Assembly (NCBI GenBank): GCA_009733575.1
Contig: ML769662.1
Span: forward strand, 1-64,000
Reading direction: 5' to 3'
From: Gymnopus androsaceus JB14
Taxonomy: Eukaryota; Basidiomycota; Agaricomycetes; Agaricales; Omphalotaceae
DNA: 64,000 bases
How positions within the stretch are numbered: the stretch's first letter is position 1; each line of letters opens with the position of its first letter. Under the pieces are notes generated by a model. The model searched no databases. It was not told the origin of the DNA and saw only the letters and a program-made list of their open reading frames with translations. Position numbers and translations under genes: made by a program. Shown here piece by piece: positions 24,075 to 36,000 of the stretch.

Positions 24075-25000
24075 TTATTGGCCAGTGGAACTAGACTGAA
24101 CACCAGCAGCGGGTGGCATACAGCTTGACGCAAGCAAAATATCTGTCCAGGTCGTTCCAGTTTGTGTAGGAGCTTCACCGTAATCATAAAACTAGTTAAA
24201 CAAGGTGAGGATGATGCAATGCAACTCAAATACTGACCAGCACGTATGTCAGATAGAAGTTACGCCCATCCAACAAAGCCAAGGAAGATTGGTCTTCAAA
24301 AAAAACAGTCTACTTCGCGTACTGCTATTAAGAAACTGACCACCAGAGCTGTGAGCCTGGTAGGCGATTTGCTGGCACATAAACGTGACACAAGATGCTA
24401 CGTTTCCTCCTTTGGTCTCAGCCTGACGGCCATTAGCGCGAAGCCACTTGGCCAGAGGGACCCAGCTGGATTCGTTGTTCGTTATGCATTCCCTGGAAAT
24501 GTTAACATTAGAGAGTGAGAATCGCTGAACTTTAAAACCTTACTTACTCGTTTGTTCCAGAGTTATCGACGTCGAGATACTTGTGGACATCGAAAATGAG
24601 CTCAATAGTGCTATAGCAGAGCGGGGCCAGACCCATCCGAGACAATGGTTCCAGCAGAGGTCCAATCGTTTCCAGGCAGAAGAATCAATTGCTTAGTAGC
24701 GCTCCAGAAGCAAAGTCAGATTGAGTGAATAATAGTTCGATGGCACACCCAGATTGCGGTAACAGCACTGGCGCGGTCGTGGTCCCGGGGATGCACTGTA
24801 AATAATCTGTTGCACAACAGTGAAGTTTAATAGTTATGGTTTAGGAAAAGGCAATACTCACAGGGACTAAATACCGTGCATATAGAGCCAGCGACGCAAA
24901 CGTCAATTGGAATAGCTCACTACACTGTTACTTTACCAACGATTCCCCCACATTGGTCGAAAACTGGTGGCCACGAACAGAAGCAGCACCGGATAAGACG
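24075..25000 (-). pseudogene. Decayed GH5 (subfamily 5-like) endoglucanase
   Basis: Remains of a secreted cellulase (endo-beta-1,4-glucanase). Reading the minus strand gives GGIVG near 24955, FASLALYARYL, ASAVTAIW, QLILLPGNDWTSAG, LIFDVHKYLDVDNSGTN, WVPLAKWLRANGRQ, the nucleophile region as ETKGGNVASC, and the end FYDYGEAPTQTGTTWTD with MPPAAG before TAA 24075-24077. The pieces match the order of fungal GH5_5 enzymes. The gene is broken by a frameshift and short deletion near 24625-24640, loss of the NEP acid-base motif region, and lack of any readable N-terminus or signal peptide. Clearly non-functional, with the 3' half best preserved. Confidence 0.7.
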
Positions 25001-25479
25001 AGACCGATCGCGTAAACCTTTGAGGGTACCATTTCTTCCACCAGAAACTGATACAGAGGCAAACGCGCTTATGTACTTGACGGGAGCTGAACCGACGATG
25101 CGCCGATAGGATAGACACCTGTAAGCCGTTGGGAAAGATATTTCAACCAACGTATAAGGTCGATTTTTGCATCGTCGTCGGCCAAGGATAACTTCATGCC
25201 AGTGTTCTGCGAGCGAGAACAAGAGGATCTTTGTCTACCTTTGTTCACCTGGTTGGAAAGATTATTTGGAAAGTTCTCGGATGGAAATTGAGCGGAATCT
25301 CCAGGAATACGAGTACTTGATTATTTTTAATAATACCGTGGGTCAAGATCCAGATAAAACATATAGAATGTTATGAGATTTCAAGGATATGCAGTCACTT
25401 GAGTTGGACCTTAAAGGAAGAGACATCTGATAAGCGCCCATTTCTTTTTTCTTCCTGACGCTCACCTAATCATCTTGAT
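25001..25479. other. Intergenic, probably decayed 5' part of GH5
   Basis: Frames here are open but do not match the expected cellulase N-terminus. The octamer TAAGCGCC lies at 25431-25438, about 40 bp before the CIA1 start codon. Confidence 0.4.
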
Positions 25480-26737
25480 ATGGACCAAGACTTTGCTTAT
25501 TCCCTGCACAAAGTTGCTGAGCTGGGTGGTAAGTGTTCCATATCTCCCAAGAATCGAACATGATCTTATCTCTGTATAGGGCACGACGATCGAGCATGGC
25601 ACATAGCCTGGAATCCCGCAAAACCACTATTAGCCTCTTGCTCAGCAGATAAATCCGTCCGACTATTTACTTACAACCACGACGGCGAAGGAACCCTCAA
25701 ATTCTCGCTTGCCACAAGCATTCCCACTGGGCATCTCAAAACCGTCAGAGCAGTTGCGTGGTCTCCTTCAGGTAGCACTTTTGCTACAGCTTCGTTCGAT
25801 GCAAATATTGGGATATGGGAGCAGGAAACGGATGAGGATGGGAATCCCGGTGAATGGGAATGTGCAAGCTTATTAGAAGGACATGAAACAGAGTGCAAAA
25901 GTGTAGGATACTCGAATTCAGGGACTCTACTTGCGAGCTGCAGTCGAGACAAAACAGTCTGGGTATGGGAAGGTATGTGCTTTTATCCTACGCCGATCTA
26001 CGTAAAATCTCTGACGGTGAATTTCTCCAGTGCAACCAGATTCGGACTTTGAATGTATGGGAGTGCTCATGGAGCATAGTCAGGACGTCAAATGCGTAGC
26101 ATGGCATCCCACAGAAGAGGTCGACGTGCCTTAGCCAAACATTCTTCGGTCTTAATCTCATGCTACATCGTCCGTGCAGATTCTTGCCTCTGGATCGTAT
26201 GACGATACTATCAAATTATATGTTGACGATCCACAAGACGATTGGTTTTGCTGCACCACCCTCACTGGACACGGATCTACTGTCTGGGCCTTGTCATGGT
26301 CTCCGAATGGCAAGTATCTAGCCTCGGCTTCTGACGATAGGACTGTTCGAGTATGGCGGCGCGTGGGCGAATACGACTTCAAATGTGTCTTGGTGTTGGA
26401 GAGTCATGAAAGAAGTGTCTATTCGGTAAGCTGGGGTGTAGGCAACAAAACGGACCTTTCGCTTGGATGGATAGCGAGTGCTGGCGGGGATGGTATTATT
26501 CGTGTTTGGGATATCTCTGTAAGTGCTAGGTCCTTCTGTGACAGCGCTTCTCACTAGTGTCTATGGCAGGAGAATCCTTCGGATGTTCCATCATCGAAAC
26601 TGATAGCGCGCCTTCCTTCTGCCCATGGCGTCCACGACATAAACTCTGTGGTCTGGTGTCCACGTAAAGGTTATGAAGATCTTTTGGCTACTTCTGGGGA
26701 TGATGGTATGGTCAAGATATGGAAAATACAAACGTGA
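25480..26737 (+). CDS. CIA1: Cytosolic Fe-S protein assembly WD40 protein
   Basis: Homologue of CIA1/CIAO1, the seven-bladed WD40 adaptor of the cytosolic iron-sulfur targeting complex. It delivers Fe-S clusters to DNA polymerases and helicases. It starts at ATG 25480 (MDQDFAYSLHKVAELG) and stops at TGA 26735-26737. Repeats read: DDRAWHIAWNP...LASCSADKSVRLF; HLKTVRAVAWSPSG...ATASFDANIGIWE; HETECKSVGYSNSG...CSRDKTVWVWE; HSQDVKCVAWHP...LASGSYDDTIKLY; HGSTVWALSWSPNG...SASDDRTVRVW; HERSVYSVSW...SAGGDGIIRVWD; and VHDINSVVWCP...ATSGDDGMVKIW. Four introns interrupt the gene. Typical length; looks intact. Tail to tail with the next gene, 53 bp apart. Confidence 0.93.
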
Positions 26738-26790
26738 TAACCATTATATATTATTGAGGCCAAATAAACTGTATTTCTCTGTACGCTGAC

Positions 26791-28371
26791 CTAAACGATA
26801 TACTTACCTTGGCATTTCACAACGATCCGCATTCCAGCCTTTTCGATTTGCCTGAGTGGTTCGTAAAGCGTCGCATCACGAACTTTGGGTAGATGCAATT
26901 CAACCGACCGCAAGCATGCAACACCAAACTCCTCCGAATGTTCACCAGGAAGCCACCGAGAGGCAATAGTTTCAACGAAAGAAGCTGGGTCGAAATCCTC
27001 CGTCTCGAGTTCCAGCTTCAACGAATGCAAGTTTGGAACGATGGGCTCGATAGAATGCAGAAAAGAGCATCGTTTCCAAGCGTGTAAACTTTCGATGAAC
27101 GAGGTGGAGATAGTACAGTAGCGAGGATTGGGAATATCTGGATTTATAATGGATAACTCCCGCAAGGATGGAAGGTAAAGCAATAGTACCGCCATTTCTT
27201 CAGGAGTGAGGCAGAGCCCTTGCATTGTAAGGGTTGTCAGGCGACATTTCGAACGCTCGAAAAAATGTTTCAAAATGATAAATGTGGGGAATATTTTTAT
27301 GGTCCGGTACCTGAGCTGTACTAGGATGAGGTCGGCCAAGTCAGGTAAAGTAAGGGATGCCAATATGCAGCTGAGATAACCGTCTTCCTCTTCCTCTTCG
27401 GCATCCTCGAAAGCTCTGACTTGGAGGAGAGATAACGGAAGCGTCCGCGGGTTGACTGGTTCGAGAATCGGTGTTATGTTATTATCTGCAACGAGTACAA
27501 GACGACGCAGCTTGGAACACGGCTCCAAAATAGACAAAAATTGTTCGACGCTCGTTGTTACAAAGCACTCGATAGCCATAAGAGTTCCAGAGTGCGCCTT
27601 GACAAGCTCCTCATCTATTGGAGTAATATAAAAATCGAGCGATTGGATGATAGACGCCTTGGCAAAAACATCTGGGTCATCGATCCCCGAATCGTTAATG
27701 GTCACTGTCTCCAACAGAGGCAGAGACAACGACGGATTCCAGAGTGACTCTGGTCTAAATGTGAGAGATTTCCAGCGTTGAGACTCGTCAACCACTGCCC
27801 AAAGCGCCGGGTGTCCATCTGCATGCTCGAAAGGTTGGATATCCAAAGTGAGAGGATGGATTTTGGATCTTTTTAGATGAAGCGAAACCCGACGCTCTAA
27901 AACAGCTTGTCTTTCCTTCTCCACTTTATGGCCAAGTTCCCAATCCACCAAAAATTCAAACCTAATGTCTGACCAAAGAACTGGCTGCGAGATTGCCAGT
28001 TCACGCCAACGGGTACAGACCGCACTAATCGTCAGTGCTGCAGCACCACCGGGATATCTCGAAGTCAAGTCGTTCTCTTTGCAGTAAAACATAAAGATTC
28101 GCGAGAGAATCTCATTGGGAAGACGGCGGATGGGAGACAGCAGTGTAGTGAGTTTCTCCGCGTAACTCTTCAATAACTCGCGTCTGAGGTGCATGCGGTG
28201 CATCTCTGCGTCGTAGTCCATGATATCTTGTTGTGCAAGTTCCAGGATCTCCCGTATTTCGGAAAGCTGCGCATCGGTTATTCCGTAACATGAACGAAGC
28301 TGCTCGTTCAGTTTGACGGTGTCTACTTTGACGCGGGGCTCGAGAGACTTTGGGGATGATTTAGGAGACAT
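26791..28371 (-). CDS. F-box-like protein
   Basis: A single long exon with likely start ATG 28369-28371 (MSPKSSPKSLEPRVKVD); an upstream in-frame ATG at 28479 is possible. A coiled N-terminus (DAQLSEIREILELAQQDI) leads to LSPIRRLPNEILSRIFMFYC and AVCTRWRELAISQPVLWSDI, the arrangement of the common agaric F-box-like family. About 370 residues of leucine-rich sequence follow. The C-terminus reads VKCQG followed by a perfect splice donor (GTAAGT), so a small last exon may lie below 26800. Role inferred as a ubiquitin-ligase adaptor; substrate unknown. Confidence 0.75.
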   Translation of the reverse strand: MSPKSSPKSLEPRVKVDTVKLNEQLRSCYGITDAQLSEIREILELAQQDIMDYDAEMHRMHLRRELLKSYAEKLTTLLSPIRRLPNEILSRIFMFYCKENDLTSRYPGGAAALTISAVCTRWRELAISQPVLWSDIRFEFLVDWELGHKVEKERQAVLERRVSLHLKRSKIHPLTLDIQPFEHADGHPALWAVVDESQRWKSLTFRPESLWNPSLSLPLLETVTINDSGIDDPDVFAKASIIQSLDFYITPIDEELVKAHSGTLMAIECFVTTSVEQFLSILEPCSKLRRLVLVADNNITPILEPVNPRTLPLSLLQVRAFEDAEEEEEDGYLSCILASLTLPDLADLILVQLRYRTIKIFPTFIILKHFFERSKCRLTTLTMQGLCLTPEEMAVLLLYLPSLRELSIINPDIPNPRYCTISTSFIESLHAWKRCSFLHSIEPIVPNLHSLKLELETEDFDPASFVETIASRWLPGEHSEEFGVACLRSVELHLPKVRDATLYEPLRQIEKAGMRIVVKCQGKYIV

Positions 28372-29104
28372 ATTGGGCGGTTCGACGCGTTCGAACAAAA
28401 GAGATACGAGTTGTTGAGCTGAAAAGAATATCAGAGGTTTGGCCGATACCGGACTTTCAGCGGTACAGTACCTGCGCAAATACGATAATCTCGCGTTCTT
28501 TGAATTTATAAGGAGAATTTTACAGTATATGAATGATTTAGGATTTCTGTGTGGCGAAGTTGTGGCGAGAGTCAGCGCGATGATAAGCGCCCCCAGTAAC
28601 TTGACATATCTCAGAACTCGTCTTCCTTAAAATTTCGCTAACCACAAACACATCGTCTTTCTTTCCCTGACGTTTTATAAACAGAGTGTTCAGCTGGAAT
28701 CCATCGGCGAGGGTGATTGCTTTGCCATGATGTTTCAGAAATCAGCAGAAAGTTGGAATTTGGTAAGAAATAAAAGCATTCTGCTCCGTAAGAACCGCCT
28801 GCGATAAAAAGAGTCTGAGTAGCTTTGTCCTCAGTCGGTTTTGATATTTAACTTTGGGAGTTAAAGTCACAGAGTAGCAGACAGAGCAAGATTTACGATA
28901 AGAGTACATACAGAAAATACTTGCATTGAGCTGAGAAACAATGATTCCTGACAGAGGAAAGATTCAGAATTCCAGTGTCTCATCAAGTACAGAATAGTCG
29001 CTCAGTTGAGATAAGAAGATAAACTACTCCGTTAACCTTGCTGGTGAGAATTGTCAGGTTAGCATGCGTTGCAGTGTAAAGATGCTGGGACTTACACCAC
29101 GATA
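28372..29104. other. Intergenic with an orphan gene fragment
   Basis: Upstream of the F-box-like gene and downstream of the kinase-like gene. It holds the octamer TAAGCGCC at 28584-28591 and the kinase 5' fragment described separately. Nothing else recognised. Confidence 0.4.
28590..28735 (-). pseudogene. Duplicate of the kinase-like gene's 5' end
   Basis: Matches the region 30968-31145, which is the first exon of the kinase-like gene. Shared words are CCAGTAACTTGACATA, CTAACCACAAACACATCGT and TTCAGCTGGAA, in the same order and spacing apart from one deletion. The copy has stops and no continuing exons. Confidence 0.65.
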
Positions 29105-31145
29105 CTAGACTTGTGTGATCCTAGACTGAATCCGATTAACAGGATACACACGGAGCTCCAACCACGCCAGCCATGTATTATCATGTTCCTCGGTAATGAA
29201 TTCATGAGCCTTCACGCCTTCCAAGCCATTAAATAGACTCGTGTTGATGAATGAGGGATACTCTGCAGCGCCCTTCTTCCCTGCCCAGTCCCAGTCGATA
29301 ACCTGAGGCCCGTCTATTGTCATGAGAATGTTGGGTGGTCGTAAGTCTCCATGGACAAATCCTGCTTCATGTAGCTTCCCGACCTTTTCCTTGAGAGACT
29401 CCAAGTCTGCTGAGGTTAGCGTCACGAGCGGGACACCTTCCACAAAATCCATCACTATCATAAGAGGATCCTGGTAGGAACACGCTATTTCGTCGGCCCA
29501 GTAGGGAGGACCTGCGTAGCGCAGTCGAGGAGCGAATCCAAGTTCATGGGCCATACTATGAGCATCCACGCTGTATTGCTGTACAAACTTGACAACAACC
29601 TTTTCGTCGTCAACCATGGCTAAAAAGGACTGCTGCACCAGGGTCACTGTCTTTGAGGCTCTTCACATAGTCGAAATGAACGGCGACTGATTGGTCCTGG
29701 GATGGGTACGTCGTGGGTGCTGGGAAGGATGGAGATTTCGAACTGTTTCCGGAACACATGTTCGAGTAGGAGGCGTGCAAGTCTTTTAAACCCAATCGCA
29801 ACGCTCCGAGCAAGTTCTGAAGCTGTTCGACATGAACTTGACCAAAAGAACTACTGTGTGCGGCATGGACGGGATTTCCTATTTGCTGCACTATCCAACT
29901 GATGACCTGTGTTGATAGAACCCTGGAGATAGATGAATGCACCAGAAACCGTGAGCAAAAACATCGGTATGCAGCACATCTCAACCACGAGCCGTCCAGT
30001 TTCGGTCTAATGCTTTGTGAGAGAAAGACGGATTCGAGGGACGCCAGGGCTTACCTTTCCAACTTTAGCCCACCACGCCTCAGATGACTTCTGCGACTGT
30101 ACCAGTGGGTCACAGCCATCAGGTCCGGATTCATTCTTGTGTTCTGCTGCGAGTAGGATCACACGTACGCAGCCGAGGGCGGTACCAAGGGTGGCCTGAA
30201 TGAAGCCGTCAGGTTGTGTTTTTTCTACGCTAAACGGTAAACCCAGTATCTCTGATAGAAACGCTGTTAACAAGGATATTCTTCTTGTCCTCTTCAGGAT
30301 AGATACCGGAAAGGATAGTCTGTAGATCGTCCACCTTCCTTTTCCAGGCGTTGGGAGCGGTTCGTGGAAAGTTAAGGTTGGGATTTGTGCAGTCGGGCAG
30401 CGAATCGTGCAAAGGTGATATTAAAGATCTCGATTGGAGGGCCCGTAGGTGGTGAACCCGAAGGTGCACCGTGCGTCGCAGGATCGAAGTCATCTCTGAC
30501 GGTGTACCGGCCGTTTGAAATCTTGGCTTCTGTGCGCTGAGTCTCACGATAATGGTTCAATTGAGCTGGCGGTACTGGCGGAATGGCTTGGAGGCGCTAA
30601 GATTCTTTCTATACGAACTAAAAGCAAGAATCAGATTTAGTTCATTCTGGAACTGTACTGCTCACCTTCCTCGGGGGTTGGAACACCACTCGGTTTCAAA
30701 GGTTCATCCCATATGTCTTTATCCACGAGGATAAGATCAATGCCTCTGTGTTCCACTGATCGCCGAATGAAAGGTCATCCTCATATCTTCCCTCATCCAT
30801 CTCTCTGTGTGTAAGCCCACCACAGTGGATCTGATTGGTTTACCGATGCAGTGCGTTCTAATATAATCGCATTGCTTGAACACCAAGCCCAGTTCAAGGT
30901 TGTTTTCAGAGGCTCCTGAGGCTGAGTAGAGTGAGCACGAAGTCAGCTCAGCCAATATTGATGCTCACCAGTAACTTGACATAGTCACAATCCGAATCCA
31001 AACGCTTTACAACCGTCTTCCACGTGAACTCATCTTCCTTGAAATTTTCTCTAACCACAAACACATCGTGTTTCTTTCTCCGACGTTCGATACACAGAAT
31101 ATTCAGCTGGAAATTCATCGGCGAGGGGCTTCGTCGGTTTGCCAT
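29105..31145 (-). CDS. Kinase-like protein (HGDLRPPNIL type)
   Basis: Several exons, starting at ATG 31143-31145 (MANRRSPSPMNFQLNIL). The N-terminal half contains DLILVDKDIWDEPLKPSG, NHYRETQRTEAKISNGRYTV and GPPIEIFNITFARFAA, a layout I know from a family of agaric kinase-like proteins. The C-terminal half has VVVKFVQQYSVDAH (a Lys in the ATP-binding strand), MIVMDFVEGVPL (hinge), the catalytic loop HGDLRPPNIL, and VIDWDWAG in place of DFG. The loop keeps H-x-D and N, so phosphotransfer is possible but unproven. Between SDPGAAVLF and AMVDDEKVV the run AAAAA (29622-29626, plus strand) has one base too many. Its 5' end is duplicated at 28590-28735. Divergent from the methyltransferase gene. Confidence 0.7.
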
Positions 31146-31518
31146 ACTGATATTGGCGCCCGCAGACTGGAGTTTAAGCGATAAGATGGGTCGAGCCTCG
31201 AGTTAGTGAGGAGTTGAGTAGGAGCGAGATTCAGAGTAGAACTTGAAGAAGGTTTTGGCTGGGCTTGGCCCGGGTGTTGTAGAAACGCACACGAGAAGCG
31301 AAACCGAAGACCCTATCTGACTACAGTAGGGCCATTAAAATGGTGGAAACTGAAAAAAGGACATCTGTACAACGCGCAAGTCGAGGTTGAAGCTTCGAGA
31401 GCCCCTAATTCATGATCAGCTGCCCAGGCGCCTATTTCTTGTCGCGAGAGTCAAAGCGTGATAAGCGCCCAACCATTCATTGCCTGCATTTCGTCTTCGT
31501 CGTCGTCATTTTGATTTT
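31146..31518. promoter_or_regulatory. Divergent promoter region (kinase-like / Bin3)
   Basis: A 373-bp gap between opposed start codons. TAAGCGCC occurs at 31462-31469, about 50 bp before the methyltransferase ATG. GGCGCC lies at 31427-31432. Confidence 0.4.
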
Positions 31519-32624
31519 ATGTCAGCGCCATACGGAAACTATCATGGGTAAAGTCTCCCTTGAGCTGATCTCGCTCTCAATTCGCGCTCAATCTCCCAGC
31601 TTTTTCGCAGCTACTACTTGAAAAGACCTTCCGTGAACGATCCCCGACTCGCGTTATTACCAGAGAATATCTTTCAAGGTAAATGCGTCCTGGATATTGG
31701 ATGCAATGAAGGGTTCGTTACTTGTGAAATAGGTGAATAAGTATTTTCGCGCTTTTCCTTGTGTCTACTGATACCTTTCTTGTTTTAGCACAAGCATGGA
31801 ATGCGCATAAAGTAGTCGGAGTAGACATTGACGATACTCTTGGTGCGAGCTGCGTGGAAAAGACGCCAATTGGTGTGGTCTCTCCAGGAGCCTCAGCTAC
31901 ACAGTCTGGTGATGGAGACTTGATAGCAAATCTGATGACGCTCCGCAAAGTCTTTCGGACGATACACGAGTATTTCGATCCGACTACTTTCCTGCATCTA
32001 TGCAACACTCGTTTGGTCCTCTTCCCATTCCACCATCGCAAATACGCGGAAAACATGTGTTTCCTCATAATCGTGTTATTCAGGACAGCGGACTGGACCA
32101 AGGAGTCGATTGTAGAGGATGCAGATGGATACGATGTTGTCGTTGCGTCAGTCGCGTTTTTTTGTTGATGCATCATTTATACCACTGAACGATGAAATTC
32201 TCCTATAATAGGTTCTCTGTATCGAAATGGATTCATGTGAATGGAGGAGATGATGGCTTGCGCGCGTTCTTTCCAGCGCATCTACTCCGTACTGCGCCCA
32301 GGGGGCGTATTCATCCTGGAGGCTCAGGAATGGGACACTTATAAGAAGGTGAAGAGGTTGAATGAGGTGAGTTTACATCCAACTTTGAGCTCTGATCAGG
32401 CACTGATAATAATGCCAGTCATTGAGAGCCACCACTGAGAATCTCAAGCTACGCCCGAACGACTTTGAGTCAGTTCTTGAAACTTTAGGGTTCGGTCCTG
32501 CTCGTCATCTTGGCACTACTGGAGAAGGAGGTGAGTATTGAATCGAACCTCGGGTTGGTGTTTGATGGGCTCATTTGTTTCAGGATTTCGCCGAGCAGTT
32601 GATCTCTTTGTGAAGCAACACTAG
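31519..32624 (+). CDS. Bin3-type RNA methyltransferase (MePCE/Bmc1-like)
   Basis: A SAM-dependent enzyme of the Bin3 family, which methylates the gamma-phosphate of snRNA 5' ends (7SK/U6-type) or stabilises telomerase RNA. It starts at ATG 31519 (MSAPYGNYHG), spliced to YYLKRPSVNDPRLALL. Then come motif I VLDIGCNEGFVTCEIAQ, GVDIDDTLVRAAWKRR, DYFPASMQHSFGPLPIPPS, RTADWTKESIVEDADGYDVV, FSVSKWIHVNGGDDGLRAFF, and LRPGGVFILEAQEWDTYKK. The stop is TAG 32622-32624. Three single extra bases (GG 31842-31843, GG 31914-31915, C 32072) break the middle exon; removing each restores the conserved frame. The gene is therefore either mis-sequenced or freshly decayed. Confidence 0.85.
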
Positions 32625-33007
32625 CTTTTTTCCTACCCGAAGTACTATTGTACCTGAGATTCAAAATTGTCCAAGCACTTGAATTACTTTGAGCAGCGCT
32701 GAATCTGATGGCAGTCTATTCGTGAGAAGTACCTAGAAAATGATTCCCTTTGATGAATGGTTGGATGTTGATCTTCTTCTCCGTATTCCCTCCTCCGAGT
32801 CCTCGCAAAAGTCGCTAACTAGCTCGAAGCAAGCTTGGTGCATTCAATCACGGCGCTAAACTCTTACTTAGCGGCATCGTCGGCTATATAAACGGGCCGA
32901 ACAGTCAATAGTCCTTATTCAACTACCCCCGCAGCTTACATTTTCCTATTTATCTGTCAGATACTCAACAATAGTATCCTCCCCGCTTTCCTTTATATCT
33001 CTGTACG
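32625..33007. promoter_or_regulatory. Upstream region of the deubiquitinase gene
   Basis: A 383-bp gap. The last 100 bp are pyrimidine-rich (TCCTCCCCGCTTTCC near 32977) before ATG 33008. No gene recognised. Confidence 0.35.
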
Positions 33008-36000
33008 ATGGCGAAATCAAAGACCCTGACGCCGCAGGAAATCTATCGCGCCAAAAAGCAACAGGAAGAGCAGGAACGGCTGTCTTTACTGCCTCCTGGC
33101 CTCATCAACCATGGCAATACTTGCTTCATGAATTCTGTATTACAGGGTGTATGTATTTTGGCTTTCCGGAGAGAGATATATACTCATTTCTTTCAATCTA
33201 GCTGATAGCAACTCGTCTCCTATCCCAATTAATTCATTTCGAACCCATACCGGAACAAGTCCAAAGACATTCCAGCGCTCTCCTTGCCTCCCAAAGATCA
33301 CCTCTACTCACGAATGGCCACCAACTGGCCGGTATCTACGATCAGAAATGGGTCAATTCGATGCCTATCGGAGACGTGTTCATCGGTGTAATGTATCGCG
33401 CTTGGGAGGCCCAGCGACTACGGAAACGGGAGAGTCAGAGTCCTCGGTGAGTCAGAAACCATCTATCGAACTACAGTCACTTAATTCTATACCTCCAGAC
33501 AGCTACTCGCTACGCTAGGGCGTAAATATGACCAATACCAGGACTTTGCGCAGCAAGATGCCCATGAATTCCTGCGCATACTGCTGGATGCGATGCGGAT
33601 GGAGGAATTCGATGTACGTGTCCTTATATTCAACCTTTGCTTGGCACTAGCTCACACAAGGAAGCGCAGGTAATCAAGAAACGCCAACCGCCTCCTCCAA
33701 CTGACAAACGCAAAGTTCGGCGGCGCACGACAATCACACCCGCAAATATCCATTCCTCCAGCAATGAAACACAACAAGATCAATCTACACAGCTCATGTC
33801 CTTGTCCGACATGCTCTTCGGTGGTCAGCTCACCAGCATCCTCGTTTGCCAAAAGTGCAAACACGTCTCCCAAACGTACGAGGACTTTAACGATCTGAGT
33901 CTGAGCATAAAAGCCGAGGATTATGCAAAGGAGAAAAAGCGAGATAGACTGAAGAAGCTGGCACGGAAAATGGGAATGGGAGGCGGGAAAGCTAAACGGG
34001 CCCTGAAGTTCCCGTCTCCCCGGATCTTCCGATTGTATCACCCCCATTACCCCCGAATCCCCCAGCTTCAGCTTCAATCCGGCCTGCACTCAACCTTGAG
34101 GTGCAGAAATCTTCCGACTCTGATGTACCTGGAAGTACAGGCATACGGGCTTCCTCTGTTCCTCCTACTCCAAAAATTACCGAACATGAGCCGATATTCT
34201 CTCCCGATGGAAACCGTAGGAGGAGCTTGGATGGCTTGACCAATGGGACTACGGATACAGTAACTTCCGACGACGAAGACGACCCTATAGTCATCGAAGT
34301 GGCTGCAGACGGCGAATCTCCGGTGAAACCGTTACCTTCTCCCCCTGGTCTCACTACTCCAGACGAGAAACGCATAGAATTTGTAGACGCTCCCAAGGTT
34401 GAACGATCTGATAAGGGGAAAGACAAGGACGGTTGGGCACGTATTGGACGAAGGATCAGTATGTCGGTCGGGATAGGGAAGGGTAACAGCAAAGAGAAAG
34501 GGAAGGAAAAGGAAAAAGAGAGAACTTCCCGTTCCAGAACTCGCGCTAGTGTTGACATGAGTAGACCGAGTGTAGACCGTGCTCGATCTCCTCTCAACTC
34601 TACCTCGGAGTCTCTCCAACCAGAGATTCGCCTTTCTCGTCCCTCGCTGTCACCAGAGAGGCCCCAATCAACTCCACCTATGTTTCTCAAGCGCGCGCTC
34701 ACATCTCAGGAGCTGGTAACGCCCAAGTCGAAATCACGGCCCCAATCTCTATCACGCAGTCCAACAAATCACGTCGCGTCAGACAACATACCTATACCTA
34801 AATTACCGTTCGTCCAACGGTCAAAGTCACCTAAACCGCCCAAACCTTCGAAGGCCGAAGAGGACTACCTTCGAGCGATTCTGGCTGACGTGAACGCTAC
34901 TCCCGTATCCGGCGCCAATCCTTTCGATTTCTTCGCCAACTGGCATCACCTATCGAACGATGACGCCCAGACATCCTCAGCACAACCTGCCCCGGCCTCA
35001 TCGCCATCAGGTTCTATACCTTCTCCTAGTCCTGGGAGTGCATGGCTTGCGAAACTAGGACAGCTGCCTTTAGCAGGGGTGGAGGAATGTTTGAGGATGT
35101 TTACTGCTGTTGAAGTGTTGGACGGAGAAAACATGGTCGGATGTAGACGGTGTTGGAAGCTGGCGAACGGGTGGTATGAAGAGAAAGGCAAAAGAAAGGA
35201 GGAAAAGTTGAGCCGTGGCAAGATAAGGGAAGAGGAAGAGGAGGATGACGGAGACGACAGCGAGGAAGATGATGACAATGGAGAGCGTGATAGTGAAAGC
35301 GAGGATGCAGCTCTTGCTGGAGGGAGCTCCGGAAAGCCCTCATCTGCTCCTCCCAACCCTGCTCATATTTCCTCGTTCTCATCCCCGACGCTTGGCTTGT
35401 ATGCTCATGAAAACCCCAGCGACGCCTTCTCTGTCTTTTCCTCCCCGCCGAACGTTGCTGGAACTTCTCATTCTCGTTCTCCATCCGTTGTTTCCGAAGT
35501 TGTCCCTGATCCCAATAGCCAGCAAGATGAGCCTCCGACAGGCTCTCCCAAAGTCCCTCCACCTATACCCTCAATATGCACCACAGAAATAGATCTCGAC
35601 AGTTCCGTGCTTACAGCTAGGCCTGAAGATGCAGGTTTTGCAAAGACAGTTAACGGCGCTACTTCTGAGGATTCAAATGAGTCAAATGAGTCCCTGCTCT
35701 CTGTGCCCCTTGTGGGACAACATTTGGAATCAGATACTAGTGCCTCCAGCGTAACGGATTATAGCTCTGATGGCAGGGAAAGCGATACGTCGGTGAGCAC
35801 TGCGACATCTGCGCTGGCTTCAGGTCTGTCTGTCGAATCCCTGGCGGAAACTTCGACAACGGATCCTTCCACACCGAGTGCAACGTCATTTTTAACAAAT
35901 GGCACTAATGGAATCCAGCGTTCATCTTCTGATGCACCATCCGCACCTTTACAACCTTCACCGGCGAAGAAGAAGACCAAAGCCCCGAAACCCGTCATCA

